Of a stretch of DNA of 6,096 nucleotides, positions 1 through 6,096 are shown in pieces; within the stretch, counting starts at the first letter, position 1, and every line of letters begins with the position of its first letter. The translations under genes and the position numbers were made by a program. The stretch is from contig JAICIT010000172.1 in the NCBI GenBank assembly GCA_025960445.1, positions 1-6,096 on the forward strand, given 5' to 3'. Under the pieces are notes generated by a model. It had not been told where the DNA came from. It saw only the letters and a list, made by a program, of their open reading frames with translations, and made no database searches. Source of the stretch: Bradyrhizobium sp. Lineage in GTDB: Bacteria; Pseudomonadota; Alphaproteobacteria; Rhizobiales; Xanthobacteraceae.

Positions 1-1068
1 ATCCTGACCCTGATCCGCGATCTGCAACGCGATCACGGGACTGCCGTGCTCTTCATCACCCATGACATGGGGGTGGTGGCTGAAATCGCCGACCGCGTCG
101 CGGTAATGCGTCAGGGACGCCTCGTCGAGTCCGGAGCGCTCGACAACATCCTGCGCGCGCCATCGATGGAGTACACCCGCAATCTGCTGTCAGCGGTGCC
201 TAGCCTGGTGCCCCGCATGGCGCGCGCCGATTCCGCCGAGGCCATAGTGCTCGAGACCAGCGAATTGGGAAAAGTCTATCGCGAGCGATCCTTTTTCGGC
301 GGCTTGCGCGAAGTGGCTGCGGCGCAAGATGTCACGATCACGCTGCGCAAGGGCCGCACGCTAGGCATCGTCGGCGAAAGCGGCTCCGGAAAATCGACCG
401 TGGCGCGCTGCATTGTCCGGTTGATCGATCCGAGCTCGGGCGGCATTCGCCTTGCCGGGCGCGAAATATCGGAGCTGCCGCGCCGATTGCTGCAACCACA
501 TCGCAAGCGAATCCAGATCATCTTTCAGGACCCCTATCGCTCGCTTAATCCACGGATCACCGTGGGAGAAACGATTGCCGAAGGCCCGGTTAATTTCGGC
601 ATCCCAAAACAAGCGGCGCTGGCGAAAGCGCGCGAACTGCTGGAACTGGTCGATTTACCTACTGACGCGATCTCGCGCTATCCGCACCAGTTTTCCGGTG
701 GGCAGCGCCAGCGCATTGCGATTGCCCGGGCGCTTGCGCTTGATCCCGACGTGCTGGTCGCCGATGAGGCCGTATCCGCGCTCGATGTGTCGGTGCAAGC
801 GCAGGTTCTGGAACTGCTCGGTGAAATCCAGACCCGTCTTGGCATCGCGCTGTTGTTCATTACCCACGATCTACGCGTTGCGGCTCAAATCTGTGACGAT
901 GTCGCGGTGATGCAGCGCGGCCGGATTGTCGAACAGGGACCGGCGGCCCAGGTGCTGACCAATCCGCAGCAGGCCTATACCCGCCAGCTCCTCGAAGCCG
1001 CACCGGGACGCGAGTGGGATTTCGCGAATTTCCGACCGGTCGCGCGTACCATTGCCGCGATGCCATAA
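1..1068 (+). CDS. Dpp/Opp-type ABC importer, double-ATPase subunit (5' truncated)
   Basis: This is the ATP-hydrolysing subunit of an inner-membrane importer of the peptide/nickel family, probably for oligopeptide-like solutes. The reading frame is open from base 1, so the start lies upstream; 355 residues are visible. Residues 1 to about 55 are the tail of a first ATPase domain, with its H-loop (FITHD, His21) and the C-terminal YTRNLL...P motif typical of Dpp/Opp ATPases. A linker leads to a complete second ATPase domain: Walker A GESGSGKST (125-133), Q-loop Gln176, signature SGGQRQ (232-237), Walker B ending Asp255-Glu256, H-loop His289, and a second YTRQLL motif. All catalytic residues are present. 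Such DppD-DppF or GsiA-like fusions are usually about 540-620 residues, so some 200 are missing. Permease and solute-binding genes would be expected upstream. The solute is unknown; nearby hydrolases suggest a peptide or amide. Family assignment is very secure. Confidence 0.95.
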   Translation: MLTLIRDLQRDHGTAVLFITHDMGVVAEIADRVAVMRQGRLVESGALDNILRAPSMEYTRNLLSAVPSLVPRMARADSAEAIVLETSELGKVYRERSFFGGLREVAAAQDVTITLRKGRTLGIVGESGSGKSTVARCIVRLIDPSSGGIRLAGREISELPRRLLQPHRKRIQIIFQDPYRSLNPRITVGETIAEGPVNFGIPKQAALAKARELLELVDLPTDAISRYPHQFSGGQRQRIAIARALALDPDVLVADEAVSALDVSVQAQVLELLGEIQTRLGIALLFITHDLRVAAQICDDVAVMQRGRIVEQGPAAQVLTNPQQAYTRQLLEAAPGREWDFANFRPVARTIAAMP

Positions 1069-1206
1069 ACCAGCCGGCGTTCCAATCACGTTCGAAGCAA
1101 GCAGCACCCGTCTGCGCGGCATGCAAAAGCGGATTGCTTCGTCGCTTGCGCTTCTCGCGAAGAGGAGGCTAACGTCACGCGCGCAAACAGTTGACCGAGA
1201 AACTTG
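1069..1206. other. Intergenic gap between transporter and hydrolase genes
   Basis: This 138-base gap separates the transporter ATPase from the M81 gene. Most of it is occupied by the structured repeat-like element listed separately. No tRNA or small gene is visible, and I could not find a convincing sigma-70 promoter or a terminator with a T-run. A strong Shine-Dalgarno-like AGAGGAGG at 1161-1168 lies about 38 bases before the M81 start, too far to serve it. The gap could hold a promoter for the hydrolase genes or simply be a spacer within one long operon. Confidence 0.5.
1093..1162. repeat. Probable dispersed intergenic repeat with inverted-repeat structure
   Basis: An 8-base perfect inverted repeat pairs 1093-1100 (cgaagcaa) with 1134-1141 (ttgcttcg). 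Between the arms lie a short gcag/ctgc pairing (1101-1104 with 1112-1115) and the palindrome gcatgc (1119-1124). A further small stem, cttc-tcgc-gaag, lies at 1151-1162. The core at 1131-1158 matches what I recall as a dispersed intergenic repeat of Bradyrhizobium-like genomes, which usually continues to 'ctcgcaatgacg'. Here that end is changed to ctcgcgaagagg, so the copy looks degenerate or truncated. Read on the minus strand, it gives the peptide ARSASDEAI, a translation often seen in spurious ORFs over this repeat type. No second copy is in the window, so identity as a repeat rests on recall. Confidence 0.6.
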
Positions 1207-2730
1207 ATGGCCCGTATCGCCGTTGGCGGCTTCCTGCACGAGACCAACACCTTTGCGCCGACGAAGGCGACATATGACGACTTCGTGCATGGCGGCGGCT
1301 GGCCCTCCATGTCTCAAGGGGCCGACGTCCTCCGGGTCATGCGCGACATCAACGTCGGCCTCGCCGGCTTCGTGCATGCGGCCGCAGCCCAGGGCTGGGA
1401 ATTGGTGCCGACCATCGCCTGCGGCGCCAGCCCCTCGGCGCATGTGACACGCGACGCCTATGAGCGCATCGTCAAGGTAATGGTGGACGGCATCCGGACG
1501 GCGGTTGCGCTGGATGGCGTCTATCTCGACCTGCACGGCGCTATGGTCACCGAACATCTCGACGATGGCGAAGGCGAAATCCTCAGACGCGTGCGCGAGG
1601 TGATCGGCAAGGATTTGCCGCTGGTGGTCAGCCTCGACCTTCACGCCAACGTCACGCCCGAAATGGTGAAACACGCGGACGCATTGATCGCCTATCGCAC
1701 CTATCCGCACGTCGATATGGCCGATACCGGTCGCGCGGCCGCAAATCATCTCGCGCTGCTGCTGCGAGACAAACAGAAGCTTGCAAAGGCGTTCCGGCAA
1801 TTGCCGTTCCTGATTCCGATTAGCTGGCAGTGCACCAACGATCAGCCCAGCAAGAGCATCTACCGGAAGCTCGCAGCGCTACAGGGCGACGCGGTGCCGA
1901 CGCTATCCTTTGCGCCAGGCTTTCCGGCCGCGGATTTCGTGGATTGCGGACCGAGCGTGTTCGCCTATGGCCGCACCCAGGCGGCCGCCGATGCGGCCGC
2001 GGACAGCATCGCCGCACTGATCGAAAGCCACGAGGATGATTTCGATGGCCGCATCTATACGCCGGACGAAGGTGTGCGCCACGCGATCGAACTGGCGAAG
2101 AGCGCCGGCAAACCGATTGTCATCGCGGACACGCAGGACAATCCCGGTGCAGGCGGAGATTCCGACACGACCGGCATGCTGCGCGCACTGGTGCGCAACA
2201 ACGCCGACAAAGCTGCCATCGGAGTGATCTACGATCCGCAATCGGCAAAGGCCGCGCATGCCGCGGGCGTCGGTGCCGAGATTACTATTGCGCTCGGCGG
2301 CAAATCGGGCATCCCGGGCGATACGCCCTATCAGCAAACTTTCACCGTCGAAAGTTTGTCGGACGGACAATTCGTAGCTCCCGGTCCCTATTATGGCGGC
2401 CGCGAGATGGACATGGGACCTTCGGCGGCGCTGCGGATCGGCGGCGTCAGGGTCGTGGTCAGCTCGCACAAGGCGCAATTGGCCGACCAGTCGATGTATC
2501 GCTACGTCGGAATCGAACCGACCGAGCAGGCCATTCTTGTCAACAAGAGTTCGGTGCATTTTCGCGCCGACTTCGAACCGATCGCCGAGAAGCTTTTGAT
2601 CTGTGCTGCACCGGGCGCAATGCCCGCAGACACCGCGGCGCTACCTTGGACGCGACTACGTCCGGGCATTCGCATCAAGCCGAACGGTCCTGTTTTCGTT
2701 TCCGCAAACAAATCACGCCTAACCGGATAG
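1207..2730 (+). CDS. M81-family metallopeptidase (MlrC-like)
   Basis: This 507-residue protein has the architecture of the M81 family: an N-terminal DUF1485 domain followed by an MlrC C-terminal domain. The best-known member is microcystinase C, which hydrolyses linearised microcystin and its tetrapeptide. Visible family motifs are GGFLHETNTFAP (8-18), DLHGAM (108-113), DLHAN (144-148), YRTYPHVD (163-170) and DNPGAGGDSD (311-320). Asp144, His146 and His168 have the D-x-H...H spacing of the family's zinc site, with Glu12 a likely additional active-site residue. There is no signal peptide or membrane segment, so it should be cytoplasmic. ATG 1207 is chosen, with GAGA six bases upstream; TTG 1204 is the only alternative because an in-frame TGA lies at 1192. 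It is the first gene of the hydrolase cassette, 7 bases before the M20 gene. Family is secure. Microcystin as substrate is not implied; a peptide or amide imported by the adjacent transporter is an inference. Confidence 0.93.
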   Translation: MARIAVGGFLHETNTFAPTKATYDDFVHGGGWPSMSQGADVLRVMRDINVGLAGFVHAAAAQGWELVPTIACGASPSAHVTRDAYERIVKVMVDGIRTAVALDGVYLDLHGAMVTEHLDDGEGEILRRVREVIGKDLPLVVSLDLHANVTPEMVKHADALIAYRTYPHVDMADTGRAAANHLALLLRDKQKLAKAFRQLPFLIPISWQCTNDQPSKSIYRKLAALQGDAVPTLSFAPGFPAADFVDCGPSVFAYGRTQAAADAAADSIAALIESHEDDFDGRIYTPDEGVRHAIELAKSAGKPIVIADTQDNPGAGGDSDTTGMLRALVRNNADKAAIGVIYDPQSAKAAHAAGVGAEITIALGGKSGIPGDTPYQQTFTVESLSDGQFVAPGPYYGGREMDMGPSAALRIGGVRVVVSSHKAQLADQSMYRYVGIEPTEQAILVNKSSVHFRADFEPIAEKLLICAAPGAMPADTAALPWTRLRPGIRIKPNGPVFVSANKSRLTG

Positions 2731-2734
2731 AGGA
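2729..2734 (+). promoter_or_regulatory. Ribosome binding site overlapping the M81 stop codon
   Basis: AGAGGA begins inside the TAG stop (2728-2730) of the M81 gene and ends three bases before the ATG at 2738. The spacing is short, but this is the only Shine-Dalgarno-like sequence available, and an in-frame TAA at 2720-2722 rules out any start further upstream. The arrangement suggests that ribosomes finishing the M81 gene reinitiate on the M20 gene. Confidence 0.6.
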
Positions 2735-2737
2735 AAA

Positions 2738-3910
2738 ATGCCCAATATCGAACGCATCGACGGCTATGCCGACGAACTCACCGCGATCCGCCGCGATCTG
2801 CACGCGCATCCGGAGATCGGGTTTGAGGAAGTCCGCACCTCCGGGATCGTTGCCGACAAGATGAAGCAATGGGGCATCGAGGTACATCGCGGCATTGGCG
2901 GCACCGGCGTGGTCGGCGTGCTCAGGGGCAAGGGCACGAATGGAAAACGCATCGGCCTGCGTGCCGACATGGATGCGCTGCCGATGGAGGAAAACACCAA
3001 CCTGCGCTGGCGCTCGACCATTCCGGGCCGCTTCCATGGCTGCGGCCATGACGGCCATACGACCATGCTGCTCGGCACCGCGCGTTATCTCGCCGAGACC
3101 CGGAACTTCGACGGCACCGTGCATTTCATCTTCCAGCCGGCCGAAGAAGGCCTCGGCGGGGCGCGCGCCATGATCAAGGACGGGCTGTTTGAGAAATTCC
3201 CTTGTGATGAGGTTTACGGGCTGCACAACGCGCCCGACCTGAATCACGGCGAGATCGCGATCCTGCCGGGGCCGGCGATGGCCGGCGCGGACTTCTTCGA
3301 CATCACCATCAACGGCTATGGCGCACATGGCGCGATGCCGGAGCGATCCAAGGACCCGATCGTGATCGCGATGACACTCGGACAGGCGCTGCAGACCATC
3401 GTCAGCCGCAACGTCGACCCGCTTCAGGCGGCGGTACTGTCGATAACCCAGCTTCACGCAGGCTCCGCTTACAACGTCATTCCCGGTGAAGCCAAACTTT
3501 GCGGCACCGTGCGGGCGTTTTCCGATGAGGTACGAGCGCTGATCCGGGAGCGGATGCGTGCGCTTTGCGCCGGCATGGCCAGCGCGTTCCAGGTCGAGAT
3601 CGTTGCCGACATCAGGGATACATTCAGCGTGCTGGTGAACCAGGAGGAGCAGTCCAGCGTGGTGGAGGCCGTGGCGCGCACCGTGGTCGATCCGGCCAAA
3701 GTAATCACCCGATCGCAGCCCAAGATGGGGAGCGAGGATTTCTCCGATATGATGCAGGCGGTGCCCGGCGCCTATTTCTGGGTCGGCCACGATGGATCGG
3801 TGCCGGTGCACAATCCCGGCTACGTGCTGGACGACAAGATCTTGCCGATCGGCGCCAGCATGTTCGCTCGTATTATCGAAACCCGACTTCCCGCAGGCGC
3901 CCATGCATAA
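2738..3910 (+). CDS. M20-family metal-dependent amidohydrolase (M20D, hippurate hydrolase-like)
   Basis: This is a 390-residue cytoplasmic hydrolase of the M20D type (hippurate hydrolase, N-acyl-amino-acid amidohydrolase, IAA-amino-acid hydrolase relatives), which splits an amide bond between an acyl group and an amino acid. Visible motifs are LHAHPEIGFEE (21-31), RADMDALPME (75-84), GCGHDGHT (101-108), FQPAEEG (132-138), GLHNAP (161-166), GYGAHGAMPE (193-202), MGSEDF (330-335) and PVHNPGYV (356-363). By analogy with characterised M20D enzymes the two-metal site would use Cys102, His104, Glu137, His163 and His358, with Glu136 as general base. Residues from about 186 to 300 form the inserted dimerisation domain. 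Length is normal and all expected catalytic residues are present. It follows the M81 gene by 7 bases and overlaps the amidase start, so co-expression is likely. The acyl and amino moieties of its substrate cannot be told from sequence. Confidence 0.95.
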   Translation: MPNIERIDGYADELTAIRRDLHAHPEIGFEEVRTSGIVADKMKQWGIEVHRGIGGTGVVGVLRGKGTNGKRIGLRADMDALPMEENTNLRWRSTIPGRFHGCGHDGHTTMLLGTARYLAETRNFDGTVHFIFQPAEEGLGGARAMIKDGLFEKFPCDEVYGLHNAPDLNHGEIAILPGPAMAGADFFDITINGYGAHGAMPERSKDPIVIAMTLGQALQTIVSRNVDPLQAAVLSITQLHAGSAYNVIPGEAKLCGTVRAFSDEVRALIRERMRALCAGMASAFQVEIVADIRDTFSVLVNQEEQSSVVEAVARTVVDPAKVITRSQPKMGSEDFSDMMQAVPGAYFWVGHDGSVPVHNPGYVLDDKILPIGASMFARIIETRLPAGAHA

Positions 3911-5321
3911 TGAAGCACAGGAAGCAGTGACATCGCTGCATGATCTCAGTGCGATCGACCTGATCGCGGGCTTTCGCGCCAAGCAATTCTCGCCGTCCGA
4001 AGTGCTGGAAGACGTACTGTCCCATATCGCGGTATGGGAGCCGCACATAAAGGCGCTTTACGCGTTCGATCCAGATGGCGCGCGCGCTGTGGCCAAGGCT
4101 TCAACCGAGCGTTGGCAGCAGGCCGAACCTGTCGGGCCGCTCGATGGCGTGCCGGTAACGATCAAGGACAACATCGCCACCAAGGGAGTGCCGGTGCCGC
4201 TCGGAGCGGCCAGCGTGAGGCTCGCGCCTTCCCCGGTGGATGCGCCGCCGGCGGCACGGTTGCGTGAAGCGGGCGCGGTGATCTTTTCCAAAACCACTAT
4301 GCCGGACTACGGCATGCTCTCCTCCGGGCTTTCGAGCTTTCACCCCCTCACCCGCAATCCCTGGGACCTCAGCAAGAATCCCGGCGGCTCCAGCGCCGGC
4401 GCCGGCGCCGCGGGCGCGGCGGGATACGGTCCTCTGCACCTCGGCACGGATATCGGCGGCTCGGTTCGGCTGCCATCATGCTGGTGCGGGCTGGTCGGGT
4501 TGAAGCCAAGCCTCGGACGAGTCCCGATCGATCCGTCCTATGTAGGCCGTGTCGCCGGACCGATGACGCGCACCGTCGACGACGCCGCGTTGATGATGAG
4601 CGTTCTATCGCGGCCCGATCGCCGGGATGGCATGAGCCTGCCGCCTGCCAGCATGAACTGGAAGGCCCTGGACAAATCACCACGCAAACTTCGCATCGGG
4701 TTGATGCTCGACATCGAAGTCGGGCAGCCGCTCGAGCAGGCAGTGCGAAATGTCGTGAGCAAAGCCGCCAAGGCGTTCGAGGCTGCGGGCGCTGTCGTCA
4801 CCGAGGTGCCGGGCGTGCTGACACGCGAGATGCTCGATGGCCTTGACAAATTCTGGCGCGCCCGCATGTGGGACGATCTTTCCAAGCTGACTCCGGAGGA
4901 GCGCGGCAAGGCGCTGCCCTATATCTTCAAATGGGCTGAACCCGGCGCGAAACTAAGCGGCGTCGAGGTCATCAGGGGCTTCAACGCCACCATGGCGATC
5001 CGGGCTGCAGCGGCAAAACTGTTCTCTGATCTCGACTACGTGATCTCGCCGGTGTCGCCGGTCGTGAAATTCGCCGCCGACCTCGCCTCCCCGCTCAACG
5101 ATCCCGACAAGCCCTTCGAGCACATCGCCTACACCGTTCCGTGGAACATGTCGGAAAACCCGGCCATCTCGATCAATGGTGGCTATGACGAACAGGGCTT
5201 TCCAATTGGGGTCCAGATCATCGGCCGCCGCTTCGACGATCTCGGCGTACTCGGAATGGCGAAAGCGTTCGAGACGTTGCGAGGCCCGCAGAGGCCGTGG
5301 CCGGCTCCGCCTGCCCGATAA
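3903..5321 (+). CDS. Amidase-signature family amidase
   Basis: This 472-residue enzyme hydrolyses a carboxamide to acid plus ammonia or amine through the Lys-cisSer-Ser mechanism. The triad is complete: Lys88 in VTIKDN, cis-Ser163 in NPGGSSAG, and nucleophile Ser187 in GTDIGGSVRLP, 24 residues after Ser163 exactly as in fatty-acid amide hydrolase. The family C-terminal pattern NGGYDEQGFPIGVQIIG occurs at about 425-441. There is no GatB/GatC neighbour, so a catabolic amidase is more likely than tRNA-Gln/Asn amidotransferase subunit A. No signal peptide is seen. ATG 3903 overlaps the M20 stop by 8 bases but has only a weak CAGG-like site upstream. GTG 3927 has AGGAAG just before it and gives MTSLHDLS, a plausible start with 464 residues. 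Either way the gene is translationally linked to the M20 gene and closes the hydrolase cassette. Substrate is unknown. Confidence 0.94.
   Translation: MHNEAQEAVTSLHDLSAIDLIAGFRAKQFSPSEVLEDVLSHIAVWEPHIKALYAFDPDGARAVAKASTERWQQAEPVGPLDGVPVTIKDNIATKGVPVPLGAASVRLAPSPVDAPPAARLREAGAVIFSKTTMPDYGMLSSGLSSFHPLTRNPWDLSKNPGGSSAGAGAAGAAGYGPLHLGTDIGGSVRLPSCWCGLVGLKPSLGRVPIDPSYVGRVAGPMTRTVDDAALMMSVLSRPDRRDGMSLPPASMNWKALDKSPRKLRIGLMLDIEVGQPLEQAVRNVVSKAAKAFEAAGAVVTEVPGVLTREMLDGLDKFWRARMWDDLSKLTPEERGKALPYIFKWAEPGAKLSGVEVIRGFNATMAIRAAAAKLFSDLDYVISPVSPVVKFAADLASPLNDPDKPFEHIAYTVPWNMSENPAISINGGYDEQGFPIGVQIIGRRFDDLGVLGMAKAFETLRGPQRPWPAPPAR
3919..3924 (+). promoter_or_regulatory. Possible ribosome binding site for an alternative amidase start
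   Basis: AGGAAG lies two bases before GTG 3927 (core AGGA four bases away). It is closer to a Shine-Dalgarno sequence than anything before ATG 3903. It therefore supports, without proving, initiation at GTG 3927, after the M20 stop codon at 3908-3910. The spacing is short. Confidence 0.35.
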
Positions 5322-5344
5322 TCAGCGAAGCAGGAAGACGTCGA

Positions 5345-5363
5345 CGCCGGCACGAGGCCGGCG
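5345..5363 (+). terminator. G+C-rich hairpin after the amidase; weak terminator candidate
   Basis: A perfect 7-base stem pairs cgccggc (5345-5351) with gccggcg (5357-5363) around the loop acgag. It lies 24 bases after the amidase stop and 65 bases before the crotonase start. The only following T-rich stretch, ctttcatt, begins about 11 bases after the stem, so it is not a good intrinsic terminator. It could attenuate transcription, stabilise the 3' end of the hydrolase transcript, or be chance in G+C-rich DNA. The rest of the 5322-5428 gap shows no convincing promoter. Confidence 0.35.
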
Positions 5364-5428
5364 GGCATGGCGAGCTTTCATTCGGTCGCGCGCACGGATT
5401 TCACGATAAGCAAGGAAAGAAACACCTG

Positions 5429-6096
<668 letters not shown>

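Noticed and set aside
46..48. GTG 46 as the true start of the ABC ATPase gene
   Set aside because: The frame is open to base 1, and the residues before GTG 46 continue a conserved ATPase helix and strand, so the gene begins outside the window.
1161..1168. AGAGGAGG as the ribosome binding site of the M81 gene or of a small upstream gene
   Set aside because: It is about 38 bases from ATG 1207, no ATG, GTG or TTG lies at a suitable distance after it, and an in-frame TGA at 1192 prevents extension of the M81 gene upstream.
871..1800. 309-codon open frame on the minus strand across the ABC 3' end, the gap and the M81 5' half
   Set aside because: It covers two genuine genes in antisense and a repeat-like gap. 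Its ARSASDEAI peptide comes from the intergenic repeat, and no domain is recognisable.
1903..2559. 218-codon open frame on the minus strand within the M81 gene
   Set aside because: It lies wholly inside a gene with complete family motifs, and its composition is typical of an antisense shadow.
3792..3902. N-terminal extension of the amidase from ATG 3792
   Set aside because: It would overlap the conserved C-terminus of the M20 enzyme, including its His358 ligand, and the added peptide, rich in Cys and Arg, is unlike amidase N-termini.
2675..4048. 457-codon open frame on the minus strand opposite the M20 gene
   Set aside because: It is the mirror of a well-supported M20 enzyme. Long antisense frames are common in G+C-rich genes with G/C at third positions, and its translation is rich in His, Arg and Asp with no recognisable domain.

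Overview
The window is G+C-rich with strong G/C preference at third codon positions and contains no sign of phage, plasmid or insertion-sequence genes. All five genes lie on the + strand. Protein content and the intergenic sequence suggest an alphaproteobacterium of the Bradyrhizobium/Rhodopseudomonas type. In particular, the gap after the first gene carries a sequence of the 'ggattgcttcgtcgcttgcg' kind that I remember as a dispersed intergenic repeat in those genomes. This placement rests on recall, not on a search.

Layout. (1) 1-1068 is the 3' part of a gene for a double-ATPase subunit of a peptide/nickel-type (Dpp/Opp) ABC importer; its beginning lies upstream of the window. (2) 1069-1206 is a 138-base gap holding a structured repeat-like element. 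(3) 1207-2730 encodes an M81-family metallopeptidase (MlrC-like). (4) 2738-3910 encodes an M20-family (M20D, hippurate-hydrolase-like) metal-dependent amidohydrolase. (5) 3903-5321 encodes an amidase-signature amidase. (6) 5322-5428 is a 107-base gap with a G+C-rich hairpin. (7) 5429 to the window end is the 5' part of a crotonase-superfamily gene.

Genes 3 to 5 are packed as one operon: a 7-base gap with the ribosome binding site overlapping the previous stop, then an overlap of up to 8 bases. Together with the importer they read as an uptake-and-hydrolysis module. An oligopeptide-like or N-acylated compound would be imported and then cut by three hydrolases of unrelated folds (M81 metallopeptidase, M20 amidohydrolase, Ser-Ser-Lys amidase). 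The crotonase could process a released acyl group as its CoA ester, but the hairpin and gap before it leave it uncertain whether it belongs to the same transcript. The actual substrate cannot be read from the sequence.

Nothing here is clearly a previously undescribed system. The points most worth a second look are the tight three-hydrolase cassette beside a Dpp-type importer, the crotonase that lacks both classical hydratase glutamates but keeps an isomerase-type one, and the repeat element between the transporter and the hydrolases.
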